Below are positions 53,751-61,365 of a stretch of 64,000 nucleotides of DNA, in pieces; within the stretch, counting starts at the first letter, position 1, and each line of letters opens with the position of its first letter. The stretch spans positions 330,985 through 394,984 of the forward strand of contig NZ_JAHUWJ010000006.1 in NCBI RefSeq assembly GCF_019219075.1, in the 5' to 3' direction. The translations under genes were made by a program, and so were the position numbers. The notes under the pieces are model-generated. The model was not told the origin of the DNA. It saw only the letters and a list, made by a program, of their open reading frames with translations, and did not search any database. The DNA is from Chitinophaga sp. sic0106 (GTDB taxonomy: Bacteria; Bacteroidota; Bacteroidia; Chitinophagales; Chitinophagaceae).

Positions 53751-53781
53751 TTTGGTGGTTTGAAATGAATGTGTATCTTTG
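53751..53781 (+). promoter_or_regulatory. promoter of tRNA-Leu
   Basis: TTTG (53751-53754), 19 nt of spacer, then TATCTTTG (53774-53781) match the Bacteroidota -33/-7 consensus exactly. It lies 26 nt upstream of the mature tRNA 5' end. Confidence 0.85.
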
Positions 53782-53807
53782 CAACCCTGAAACACAATAT
53801 CAGAGTT

Positions 53808-53891
53808 GCCCAGATGGCGAAATTGGTAGACGCACTGTGTTCAGGTCGCAGCGCTCGCAAGGGTGTGCTGGTTCGAATCCAGTTCTGGGCA
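53808..53891 (+). tRNA. tRNA-Leu (anticodon CAG)
   Basis: The acceptor arm GCCCAGA (53808-53814) pairs with TCTGGGC (53884-53890), followed by discriminator A. The anticodon stem CTGTG/CGCAG encloses loop TTCAGGT, giving anticodon CAG, which reads CUG. There is a long variable arm typical of class II tRNAs and a T-arm with GGTTCGAATCC. The CCA end is not encoded. The 3' 18 nt (with one base beyond the discriminator) are duplicated at 63817-63834 by the insertion of the island, which restores the tRNA. Confidence 0.95.
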
Positions 53892-53892
53892 C
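53875..53892 (+). repeat. attachment site core at the tRNA side (attL)
   Basis: GAATCCAGTTCTGGGCAC is identical to 63817-63834; identity continues as AGAAA after one mismatch on the 3' side and stops on the 5' side. Confidence 0.9.
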
Positions 53893-53893
53893 A

Positions 53894-53932
53894 AGAAAGG
53901 TTGTAAGTATTTGGCTTACAACCTTTCTTATT
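53894..53932 (+). terminator. terminator downstream of tRNA-Leu, carried by the island
   Basis: AGAAAGGTTGTAAG (53894-53907) and CTTACAACCTTTCT (53915-53928) form a perfect 14-bp stem with a 7-nt loop, followed by TATT. The chromosomal terminator was displaced to the other end (63838-63872). Confidence 0.8.
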
Positions 53933-53984
53933 TGTGTCAATGTCGTTTTTTGTCCGGTTTCTTCCACTATCGTCCACTTTTCAC

Positions 53985-54015
53985 GACACAAAATTGACAC
54001 ACGACATGACACACG
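53985..54015 (+). promoter_or_regulatory. possible recombinase arm-binding repeats
   Basis: GACACA at 53985 is followed by GACACACG at 53996-54003 and again at 54008-54015, 12 nt apart. ATTGACACA (53993-54001) recurs near the far end (63773-63781), as expected of arm-type sites of a tyrosine recombinase. Confidence 0.35.
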
Positions 54016-54199
54016 TTCTTTCGCTCCAAAATCACTGTCTGCTTACATATTGGCAGTCTGTCAACACGGCACTTGTGTTACAAAAAATTTCTTTCCTCCA
54101 CTTTCTTCCCATTTCGTTCGCTTTTGAAAATGGGCTGCAATCTTTGCTGGTACGGCATGCTATTGGTGCCAATGGTTGTACTTTCAAAATCATTGGTGT

Positions 54200-55285
54200 A
54201 TGAATTTCCTGAAGCGCAAGAACACTAAAGGGGATAAAACGTATTACTATTACGACTTTGGCCGCGCTAAGGGGCAACGTCCGGCCACTGGTATTTTCGT
54301 GTATACGAAGCCGAAAGACCAGACACAGAAGAACCATAACAAACAGGCATTGGCTTTATTGGAAGTCAAAAAGAGTCAGGCTATTATTGAGCAACAGTCA
54401 ATCGGCACGGTGTTTATACCTGCGCATAAGTTCAAAGAGAACTTTCTCGATTATTATGAAGAATATGTAAACAACAATCGGCGTGACGGAAATAGACATT
54501 TGGAAAGCAGTCTAAAACAGTTCCGGTTATTTCTAGGAAACTCTTTTATCTCGCCAGGTGATATAACAGAAAACACCTGTAAGGCTTTTCGTAGATTCTT
54601 ACTAAATAAATATACCGGAGAAACGCCCTCCGATTATTACACCCGGTTTAAATGGGTGTTGGCGGCTGCTACAGCCGATGGCTATTTCCGAATAAACCCA
54701 ACTGAAAAAGTAGCGGCTAAATCGAACCCCAGTATCAGACTAAAAGAACACCTGGAAGTCCCGGAGTATCTGGAACTGCTTAATACACCATGCACCAACG
54801 AAGAAGTGAAAGATGCCTTTATCTTTTGCTGCTATACCGGCTTGCGTTGGGTGGATGTAAAGCGGCTACAGATACACCAAATCAATGGAGGTAGTTTAAC
54901 CACGCGCATTATTCAGGCTAAAACTGGGCTGCCTGTTACATTAACCTTGCACCCCATTGCGCGTATGATATTGGAGAAACGTAGGTATTCACAAACGGGC
55001 CTGCTGTTTCGTTTACCCACAGCGGATGGGGCTAATAAAGTACTGGAAAGATGGATCAGCGCGACAGGTATAGGCAAATACATTACATGGTCTTGCGCAC
55101 GACTGAGCTTTGCGATACTGTTGAAAGATAAACTGGTGGATGATCCGACGATTGCTTATTTGATGGGGCATAGCACCACAAAACAGGTGCAGAAAACATA
55201 TAAAAGACATAGGCCAGCAAACCAGCAAAACACAATTGAGCAATTGCCCACACCGGAGTTGTTGCCCTATTTTTTGATACTGTGA
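54200..55285 (+). CDS. tyrosine recombinase (integrase) of the island
   Basis: 361 aa from the ATG at 54200, giving MNFLKRKNTKGDKTYYYYDFG; the longer frame adds eight atypical residues. Residues about 100-185 are the SAM-like core-binding domain. In the catalytic domain the first Arg is in CCYTGLRWVDVKRLQ, the second in TWSCARLSFAILL (Ser replaces the usual His of HxxR, as in one Bacteroidota integrase group), then LMGHSTTKQVQKTYKRH with the His and the Tyr nucleophile. It lies 309 nt from the tRNA, in the tRNA's direction, and most probably inserted the island there. It appears full length. Confidence 0.9.
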   Translation: MNFLKRKNTKGDKTYYYYDFGRAKGQRPATGIFVYTKPKDQTQKNHNKQALALLEVKKSQAIIEQQSIGTVFIPAHKFKENFLDYYEEYVNNNRRDGNRHLESSLKQFRLFLGNSFISPGDITENTCKAFRRFLLNKYTGETPSDYYTRFKWVLAAATADGYFRINPTEKVAAKSNPSIRLKEHLEVPEYLELLNTPCTNEEVKDAFIFCCYTGLRWVDVKRLQIHQINGGSLTTRIIQAKTGLPVTLTLHPIARMILEKRRYSQTGLLFRLPTADGANKVLERWISATGIGKYITWSCARLSFAILLKDKLVDDPTIAYLMGHSTTKQVQKTYKRHRPANQQNTIEQLPTPELLPYFLIL

Positions 55286-55552
55286 GCGCACCCCCGCCCT
55301 TCATTTCCCGTAGCGACCAGCAATTCACTGTGGAGGCCGCAGTAACGTGTTTGGAAAAAAATACTACCCTGGGCTAATGCTGGGCGTAGTAGTGTAGTGG
55401 ATCAAAAAGTTGAAAAGTCCGGCAATGAAGTAATGAAGAGGGTGGAGATTTTTTTCCAGTACACCCGGAGGGCAAGCCGGCGCGCAGCAGAGGTGCAGCG
55501 TTACGTAGGCTCGCAACAGTGAATTATTTTTGTGGAGGGGAGAATGAAGATA
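55286..55552. other. non-coding gap with a GC-rich part
   Basis: No gene seen. At about 55362-55392 an imperfect hairpin (ACTACCCTGGGC, then GCTGGGCGTAGT) is present, and 55466-55520 is GC-rich with GCCGGCGCGC, unlike the surrounding AT-rich island. Such a block could be a transfer origin or another processing site, but there is no direct sign of nicking-site similarity. Confidence 0.3.
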
Positions 55553-55786
55553 CTACAGGTGTTCTTCCACTTTCTTGTAAAAGGTAGATACAGTCAAACC
55601 AAAATATTTGCACAGCGCGGAAATCGTGCTAACAGTAGGGTTAGCCTTTGCCGTTTCAATTCTGCCTACATGGATATTGGTGTCGTTATAAACCTCTTCC
55701 TGGCTAACCTCCTTAGCCTCTCTTAAATCCTTCAGGACAGCAGCGATACCTTTTAGCAGCTTGTTATCTCTTATTTGTGTTGCCAT
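55553..55786 (-). CDS. XRE-family helix-turn-helix regulator
   Basis: 77 aa, a single Cro/CI-type domain: LLKGIAAVLKDLREAKEVSQ, EEVYNDTNIHVGRIETAKAN, PTVSTISALCKYFGLTVSTF. It probably controls the island or itself. A palindrome, TAATGAC-6-GTCATTA, lies 33 nt upstream of its start. It is transcribed away from the putative ncRNA and toward the recombinase gene. Confidence 0.88.
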   Translation of the reverse strand: MATQIRDNKLLKGIAAVLKDLREAKEVSQEEVYNDTNIHVGRIETAKANPTVSTISALCKYFGLTVSTFYKKVEEHL

Positions 55787-55818
55787 CTATACAAGATGGG
55801 GATAAATAAATTTTTGAT

Positions 55819-55838
55819 TAATGACGAATATGTCATTA
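55819..55838. promoter_or_regulatory. palindromic operator upstream of the XRE regulator
   Basis: TAATGAC (55819-55825) and GTCATTA (55832-55838) form a perfect 7-bp inverted repeat with 6-nt spacer, sized for an XRE dimer. Confidence 0.5.
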
Positions 55839-55978
55839 TTTTATTTAAATTCGTATTATGCAACAAAAATTATTCATTTACCTAAAAAGCATTGCTTATG
55901 GTGATATGATTTGAGTATTATTAATATTTTTGCGATCCTTCAATAAAGATATTTTGAAGCATTTCGCTTTTTGCCTTG

Positions 55979-56119
55979 CTATAGAAACGTAGGAAATTTC
56001 AGAACACAGGGTGATAAGTGTAAAGGCTCATGCCGAAAAGGCGTGGGCCAACTTATCTGTGTTCGGGCTTCCTACGGCCTCTATAGCGGAGAGTTGGTTC
56101 TGCGCCTTTTCTGTTTTTT
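55979..56119 (+). ncRNA. putative structured ncRNA, long interrupted hairpin with its own terminator
   Basis: Nested pairings line up in order: CTATAG (55979/56081), CGTAGGAA with TTCCTACG (55988-55995/56069-56076), GAACACAG with CTGTGTTC (56002-56009/56057-56064), GATAAG with CTTATC (56013/56052), and GGCTCATGCC with GGCGTGGGCC (56025-56034/56040-56049, two G-U pairs) around a GAAAA loop. This is about 36-38 pairs in 108 nt. A small hairpin at 56086-56105 followed by CTTTTCTGTTTTTT makes a terminator. TATTTTTG (55925-55932) fits the -7 box upstream. The frame is closed to translation on long scale. The role is unknown. No reverse transcriptase is nearby, so a retron is unlikely. Confidence 0.6.
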
Positions 56120-56260
56120 ATACCCCAATTCTCCACTTTCCACTTGCTTTCTGTTTTAAAAAAATCTGCTTATTAAAGCGGCTGGCACACCCATGCCGTA
56201 ATAATTCTCTCAAAATTATTTGTGTACATATTGAATAACATCACTTAAAAATTATCGTAT

Positions 56261-56530
56261 ATGAGAAGGAGTAAGTATAAAAATTGCCTTGATCAGTATC
56301 ACTGTCTATTTACAGATACACCCATTTTGTTTCGTGATCGCGTAGCTAAAGAATGCGGTTGGAGCATTCCCACCTACTACAGGAAAATGCGGTTGCGGGA
56401 CAAACTAAATGCAGACGGACAAGTCGATCCTGCATTAAGTAATGCTGAAAAAGATATGATAAAACGGGTTGCCAAGGAAATGAAGGGGTGGTTTGGGGGG
56501 CGGCTGGATAGGATTGCCGGTAAGGAATAG
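56261..56530 (+). CDS. small conserved-type protein of unknown function (intact copy)
   Basis: 89 aa, basic, no signal peptide. It carries FRDRVAKECGWSIPTYYRKMRLRDKL and a C-terminal amphipathic segment AEKDMIKRVAKEMKG. The first part resembles a helix-turn-helix-like element (VAKECGWSIPTYYRKM), so DNA binding is possible. Two decayed relatives occur at 56642-56826 and 60981-61181, showing that the gene has been copied within the island. The product is followed by a terminator at 56546. Whether it functions in recombination, regulation or replication of the island cannot be told. Confidence 0.6.
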   Translation: MRRSKYKNCLDQYHCLFTDTPILFRDRVAKECGWSIPTYYRKMRLRDKLNADGQVDPALSNAEKDMIKRVAKEMKGWFGGRLDRIAGKE

Positions 56531-56545
56531 TTTTTTTTATTTCAT

Positions 56546-56575
56546 AAAATGGCCCTTATGCAGGGCCATTTTTTA
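56546..56575 (+). terminator. intrinsic terminator after the small gene
   Basis: AAAATGGCCC (56546-56555) and GGGCCATTTT (56563-56572) form a perfect 10-bp stem with a 7-nt loop, followed by TTATAAA; 15 nt after the stop codon. Confidence 0.8.
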
Positions 56576-56641
56576 TAAACTTCTGTTCATGCGTTGTTCG
56601 CTTCAATGCAAATTTTATTATGGGTCCAGGTTTGCAAAGGG

Positions 56642-56826
56642 GACGATTGGAGGCTCGTAACCTATTACCAAAAGTCTAAACACTTTCGGTATTTGAATGG
56701 TAAATCTGCCTTATATTCCAGTATCAGCCACTCCAAAAAAATCAGTTGACTAGGTAATTGGTTAAGTAAATTATTGCTGCTCTAGATGATGATCTTGATA
56801 AGATTCATCTGCTAAAAAAGCACTAA
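56642..56826 (+). pseudogene. decayed copy of the small island gene (copy B)
   Basis: Translation gives DDWRLVTYYQKSKH, the counterpart of CGWSIPTYYRKMRL in the intact protein, then stops and shifts frame; the end reads LDDDLDKIHLL, like ISRDLDKILQY of copy C. It lacks a start. At the DNA level CGATTGGAG, ACCTA, TAC and AAAAGTCTAAAC are shared with copy C. Confidence 0.6.
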
Positions 56827-56881
56827 AATTCGCCAATACGGGTACAATTCCGGCTTAAGAATTTTATTTATTCCAGACATC

Positions 56882-56992
56882 AAGCCGCGAGTTCCGAGCG
56901 GCTTTTTCAAACAAAGCTGCCGACTTCGGAGGCAGCTTTCAAGTTCATTGTGTAACAATGATACAACTTGCTGGCTGCGGATAAAGGCAGCC
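56882..56992. repeat. repeat block B: hairpins next to the 849-aa cargo gene
   Basis: It contains AAGCCGC/GCGGCTT (56882-56904) and AAAGCTGCC/GGCAGCTTT (56913-56939) hairpins, then GCTTTCAAGTTC, GATACAACTTGCTGG and a stem GGCTGC/GCAGCC (56973-56992). The last 58 nt align with 61253-61309 with few differences. The copies have a paired change, C-G here against T-A there, in the final stem, consistent with selection for the hairpin. Confidence 0.6.
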
Positions 56993-57046
56993 GGAAATGT
57001 AAATAACAGGGATTTCTTTCTTGTTACTGCTTATTTAATACCTTTA

Positions 57047-59596
57047 TTAATTGATTGTTATTATGACTACATTAGTCGGGTCAAGTACTTTGAAATTCAT
57101 AGTTTCGTCTATCTCAAGGATTACACCCGTTTTAGCCTTTTGTACCTGCTTAGGGTCATTCGGGTCACCAGGGGGAGTGGATTTAAGAAGAGTTTGGTCG
57201 ACATTAGTATCATTGATTTCTATTACGTCGACCTGCAATTTACCATCCATCCATGCATCACTTGTCCTCTGTTGTAATACGACCGAACCAGGTAATTTTA
57301 ACCCTATTATTTCATTAGGATTAGCCCTGCGCCTGAGCGGAATTAACTCCAGCCTGTCCTTAAATACCCCTGATGTAACCTTGCCAATTTGATCATCCTT
57401 GGAAGCAAAATGGCCTGACTCCGTCAATGAACGGAGATGTTGTTGATAGAGCAACCATGGGCAGACTACATGAGTGATAAAAGGAAAATTCTCGATGATA
57501 AAATCCAGCCCCAATATCATTGTATGAAATTGTGATTTTTGAATTTCCGCATTTTGCTTAACCGCCCGCCAGAAAAGTTCGATTACTTGGTCATTGGTTC
57601 GGTGTCCAAAACTGAAATCGCCTACAAAATGTTGACGCTGGTTTTCGATGAAATAACTCCTGCCTCCCTTTAAATTTATGCGATGCATACCTACGTAGTA
57701 TAGCTTATCTTCCTTATCAGGATTCAATACTGTCGCTCCGGTAGATTCAAATAGCCGGCTGATGTCGCGACCTTCTTCCCACTGCTGGTATATCATTTCT
57801 CTGAATGCCGTTATTCGATCTTGAGATAATGGTGTTTGGATCAGATCTATTTCCCTATAATGATCGGCGCCAGCTTTTATATTATCTAGAAACTGATTTA
57901 CGAACTCAAGTTTCACACCTACTTCGGTTGTATCAGCAACACGTAATAAATATACTAAATGATCATTATTCTCATAACGGGTGATTGTGGTTTTTATGTT
58001 GCGTACAAAAGACTCAGCAGCTTCGATGTCGGCTTGCGATAGGTTGATATCTTCCAGGATTAAACTGGAAAAGAGAGCCAATAATCCGATTGCCAAAATT
58101 ACTTCGCTATTTTCCATAAAATATGCCTTGCCATCTTGCACCAACTGGTCACTACGTACCCAATCGTGGATTGGCATTCTAGGATATGAGTCAGATTGCT
58201 CAAACATTTTAATTGCCATCAGTACTATCTTTGACGGCTGTTTCCGAATTAAATGTATCAACAGTGATTCAAAAATAGGTTTTTTCTCCGACCAAGGTAC
58301 TTGACCTTCTGCAATAGAATAACACAAATAACAGAATGAATAAAAAGGCATTTCATAGAAATAATTTGCCAACAAATGGGCATGTGCGAGCCAATCTAGC
58401 TCCTGTTTTTCTTTTGCTATTAACTCTAAATTTGGATCTTCCATCTCATCATAATCATCATCTGCTCCTAAGAATTGTTTGCCACTTTTTAAATCGATCA
58501 GTGTCTGATTGAGCAAATCGAACTCATTTTCCCTCACAAATTGATGCAGCAGTTCCTGAAATGTCTCCGCCACATCGTAATACAAGATAATTTCCTTAGT
58601 AATTGGGCTACCGCCATTCTTGCTTAATGAAAAGAAGCCGAACACTGCATATTCCTTGATTCTTATCAATACGCCATCTTGCAAAATTAGTCTTACGTTA
58701 TGGTCTTTTGTGCTTAAATATTGAGCGAACACATTTATTGGTAGCTGGTTGGCAAACCATAATTTATTCCGGTCATTTGGATCTAAGCAGGTGTTGTATA
58801 GTTTATACCATTCTTCGTACATTGCTCGAACCATTCTTTTTTCCCTCGTCAGGATGCCAAGGGTGAACCATTGGGAAAAAGCGTTAGCATATTCACTTAG
58901 AAAAATGGAATTGTGATTAAGTGTAATGGCGGAACGAAAATGTTCCATCATTGTATAGAGAGTTCTAATTTTCCTTTCTGACAACTGATGTTCAACCTCA
59001 ACCGTAAGTTCAAGATAATTCTCTTCTAGCCGTTCTCTTTCTGAAGGTGAGAGACTGGATTTTTTCTCCTTACGCAAAAGGAACATGTTTTGATTCAGGT
59101 AAAGCCGCAAGATATTTTCAAAATTAATAAACTGTAAAGTCCGATAGAATACCACGCACATGCCTATTACAAAGGCGAAAAAAAGATACGTCTCAACCAC
59201 AGCTATGCGAGCATAGGAGAAGGTTGCCAAAATATCTTCGGAGTGTCGCAGCAGCAGCAAGAAACTTGAAAGTCCTATATTTATTGCCCCATAATAGAAT
59301 AATGGAATAAAGTAGGTATTTTCAATTACTATTTGGATAATAGTCAGTCTTTTATAGGAGATTTGAATAATTGTAAAGATGATGGCCAGTATAGCTAGTC
59401 CAATGCCCATTAAGCTACCAAAATTAGATAAATTCTGAGTGATTAAATCATAGGCTTTCTCTCTGTCTATTGTTAATACGGCCAAGAAACTAATTGGTAG
59501 AAATCCAAATCCGAAGCAGACGGCAACAACCAATATCATCAAGGCCCAGCTTTGTTTACTTTTTAGGTTAAGGAATCCAACTAAACTCATTTTCAT
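57047..59596 (-). CDS. large membrane-anchored cargo protein of unknown function
   Basis: 849 aa. Four strongly hydrophobic segments lie in the first 160 residues (about 16-38, 52-75, 93-112, 128-150), after which about 690 residues are soluble and mostly helical, without a motif I recognise. The Arg/Lys-rich phrase RKEKKSSLSPSERERLEENY marks the start of the cytoplasmic part. AT-rich and on the same strand as the other cargo genes. Membrane anchor plus large cytosolic domain in an island with a STAND nuclease is the form of many anti-phage proteins, but this is inference. Preceded by a promoter-like pair at 59641-59672. Starts at the first Met after an in-frame stop. Confidence 0.6.
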   Translation of the reverse strand: MKMSLVGFLNLKSKQSWALMILVVAVCFGFGFLPISFLAVLTIDREKAYDLITQNLSNFGSLMGIGLAILAIIFTIIQISYKRLTIIQIVIENTYFIPLFYYGAINIGLSSFLLLLRHSEDILATFSYARIAVVETYLFFAFVIGMCVVFYRTLQFINFENILRLYLNQNMFLLRKEKKSSLSPSERERLEENYLELTVEVEHQLSERKIRTLYTMMEHFRSAITLNHNSIFLSEYANAFSQWFTLGILTREKRMVRAMYEEWYKLYNTCLDPNDRNKLWFANQLPINVFAQYLSTKDHNVRLILQDGVLIRIKEYAVFGFFSLSKNGGSPITKEIILYYDVAETFQELLHQFVRENEFDLLNQTLIDLKSGKQFLGADDDYDEMEDPNLELIAKEKQELDWLAHAHLLANYFYEMPFYSFCYLCYSIAEGQVPWSEKKPIFESLLIHLIRKQPSKIVLMAIKMFEQSDSYPRMPIHDWVRSDQLVQDGKAYFMENSEVILAIGLLALFSSLILEDINLSQADIEAAESFVRNIKTTITRYENNDHLVYLLRVADTTEVGVKLEFVNQFLDNIKAGADHYREIDLIQTPLSQDRITAFREMIYQQWEEGRDISRLFESTGATVLNPDKEDKLYYVGMHRINLKGGRSYFIENQRQHFVGDFSFGHRTNDQVIELFWRAVKQNAEIQKSQFHTMILGLDFIIENFPFITHVVCPWLLYQQHLRSLTESGHFASKDDQIGKVTSGVFKDRLELIPLRRRANPNEIIGLKLPGSVVLQQRTSDAWMDGKLQVDVIEINDTNVDQTLLKSTPPGDPNDPKQVQKAKTGVILEIDETMNFKVLDPTNVVIITIN

Positions 59597-59640
59597 AGTA
59601 AGGAAATCATTGAATTAGATCCAATTTAAACTTTTTGCGA

Positions 59641-59672
59641 CAAAATAATAAAGATTGTAGAATGAGTTCAAA
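59641..59672 (-). promoter_or_regulatory. probable promoter of the 849-aa cargo gene
   Basis: On the minus strand TTTG (59669-59672) is followed after 20 nt by TTATTTTG (59641-59648), one base from TAnnTTTG, 45 nt before the start codon. Confidence 0.45.
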
Positions 59673-59923
59673 GCAACTTCATGGCCATTCCTAATTAAGC
59701 GACGACTAAATAGTCCAGCTTTTCAATAGTAGAATAGGTTTTGATTTTTAAATTAGCGATTCTTTTATTAAGATTTTGCCGTAATATTTGGTACTTCCGC
59801 ATGACATGGGAGAATGAACCAGAGATAAGCAAATAAGAACGACTTTTGCATTGACATTCCGTTGATGCAACATGTTTGTAATTAACTGACAATTAATCAC
59901 TTGCGGGTTTTGTTCTAGGTACT

Positions 59924-59953
59924 AAAAAGGCAGGATATGTTTCCCACCTTTTT
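59924..59953 (-). terminator. terminator after the 267-aa cargo gene
   Basis: AAAAAGG (59924-59930) and CCTTTTT (59947-59953) pair, with further GGA/TCC pairing inside. On the minus strand it lies 28 nt beyond the stop at 59981 and ends in a T-run; it could act in both directions. Confidence 0.6.
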
Positions 59954-59980
59954 CTTGTTATATCGTATTAATGAGATAGT

Positions 59981-60784
59981 TTATTGCCTGGGTCTAAAGA
60001 TAATTTGGTACAGCAGATCCATTTGAAGCCGCTGGCCAACAGTTTCATAATATTCGTTCTGGATAGTATGTAGATATATTTCTTGTGTTACCCCTCCTTT
60101 AAGTAATTCCACTTTTACATTATCCTTTACATATGTAATATCCCCATTCATGTATTCTTGTTTCCTGAACTCAAGATGGTCAAGTATTGTACCAGTCGCC
60201 CTATAACCAGCGATATTTGTTAATAATGTATTTGGTCCCGGATCTATATTAAAGGTGCCTAAACCACGCAATGTTACGCGGTTACCGTGCTTCCCATCAA
60301 TTATTGCAGGGTAACCATGATAGTCCACCAGATTACCATTTTGTAACTCATCAATTGTCAGTAGCATTGAATGCTCGTTATTTACTTCGTAATCTAAAGG
60401 CCAGGATCTATTTTTAAGAATGTTTTGAAATTGATGCACATACTGAAAGCCCGGTCCTTCCTGTAGCAGTTCTTCCGGATTTTTAATGAATAGCTGAAAT
60501 TTTTTAGTGTCACCATCTTGCTGAAGTTTCAAATAGTAACCATCATTATTAACTAACCAGCCGTTACGAAGTGTAAACCCGAATCTTTTAAGCCAACCAT
60601 TATCAAAAGCTAAGGGCATCAGCTCTGCTGTTTTATATTCCTTAAAATCACTTCCACCAATTGGGTTGATCATGACCGTATTGCTCTGTAAATCAATGGA
60701 GTGTACGCGGCAAATCGGCATTGAATCGACAGCATTGGCGTGTGTTACGTAATTACCTGCGCTGAGTTCTGTTATTTCAATCAT
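59981..60784 (-). CDS. island cargo protein with internally duplicated domain, function unknown
   Basis: 267 aa, no signal peptide. Two halves resemble each other. The first begins ELSAGNYVTHANAVDSMPIC and ends GFQYVHQFQNILKNR; the second begins ELQNGNLVDYHGYPAIIDG and ends EIYLHTIQNEYYETVGQRL. Both have an N-terminal beta barrel-like opening and a final HxxQN helix, a pattern seen in a family of Bacteroidota hypothetical proteins carried in accessory DNA. No catalytic residues stand out. It has its own promoter-like box and terminator, so it is a separate unit, not co-transcribed with the 849-aa gene. Confidence 0.55.
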   Translation of the reverse strand: MIEITELSAGNYVTHANAVDSMPICRVHSIDLQSNTVMINPIGGSDFKEYKTAELMPLAFDNGWLKRFGFTLRNGWLVNNDGYYLKLQQDGDTKKFQLFIKNPEELLQEGPGFQYVHQFQNILKNRSWPLDYEVNNEHSMLLTIDELQNGNLVDYHGYPAIIDGKHGNRVTLRGLGTFNIDPGPNTLLTNIAGYRATGTILDHLEFRKQEYMNGDITYVKDNVKVELLKGGVTQEIYLHTIQNEYYETVGQRLQMDLLYQIIFRPRQ

Positions 60785-60818
60785 AGAAATTATAAAGCTT
60801 ATAAGGTGAAAAGAAACG

Positions 60819-60826
60819 CAAAGGTA
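60819..60826 (-). promoter_or_regulatory. -7 box of the 267-aa cargo gene
   Basis: The minus strand reads TACCTTTG, an exact TAnnTTTG match, 34 nt before the start at 60784. No TTTG is seen at the -33 place. Confidence 0.5.
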
Positions 60827-60980
60827 AGCTCAATGTCTATTCTTTTGTTGGTTGTAATTGTTATTCATTTGTTAGGCATTTGTTATTAATATATCCTTTC
60901 CGTAACAGTAAAAACAATAAGTAAAATGCAACCAAACCTATTGAATGACCTTCAGGTATTGTTAGCTTCAACCTCTACTT

Positions 60981-61181
60981 TTGTTAAGGGATAGTGTATG
61001 TGAAGAATGCGATTGGAGCCGTTAAACCTACTACAAAAAGTCTAAACCTTTGAACGACCTGAAAGATAAATCGGTGCTTACACCCGGCGTCACAAATTCT
61101 GAAAAGGAGATGATAAAACGGATGGTTAGAGAAATGAGGGACGCTATTAGCCGCGACCTTGACAAGATTTTGCAATACTGA
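60981..61181 (+). pseudogene. decayed copy of the small island gene (copy C)
   Basis: One frame from 60981 reads LRDSVCEECDWSR, a stop at 61023-61025, then TYYKKSK and onward to KEMIKRMVREMRD and ISRDLDKILQY, ending at the TGA 61179-61181. It aligns with FRDRVAKECGWSIPTYYRKM and AEKDMIKRVAKEMKG of the intact gene at 56261. Only one stop and a missing start separate it from an open gene, so it is a rather recent decay. Confidence 0.7.
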
Positions 61182-61203
61182 TCCTGTAATACATAACCGA
61201 AAA

Positions 61204-61309
61204 CTTCGAATTCTGAGAGGCTTTTCCACTAAATCGGCAGACCCCGTAGGGCGCTTTCAAGTTCTTGTGTAAATAGTGATACAACTTGCTGGTTGCGAGG
61301 AAAGCAACC
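61204..61309. repeat. repeat block C next to the STAND gene
   Basis: It matches block B: GCTTTCAAGTTC (61253-61264), TGATACAACTTGCTGG and a stem GGTTGC/GCAACC (61291-61309). It also holds weaker versions of the two B hairpins (GAGGCTTTT and a GGCAG-like arm). It lies just beyond the stop of the STAND gene, as B lies beyond the stop of the 849-aa gene. Confidence 0.6.
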
Positions 61310-61365
61310 GCCTTACCTGATATATTACAATAAATTATAAATCAACATTGTGATTCTGGAATCAC

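Larger units (their letters stand above)
59597..59980. other. intergenic region between the two central cargo genes
   Basis: It holds the promoter of the 849-aa gene and the terminator of the 267-aa gene. A 65-codon minus-strand frame at 59695-59892 has no family resemblance and overlaps neither control element usefully; it is not called as a gene. Confidence 0.5.

Noticed and set aside
55979..56086. Retron msr-msd RNA
   Set aside because: No reverse transcriptase gene lies in the island, and the hairpin has no sign of the flanking a1/a2 repeats beyond a 6-bp closure.
59695..59892. 65-codon minus-strand frame between cargo genes
   Set aside because: No similarity or context support; it lies between a promoter and a terminator that explain the gap.
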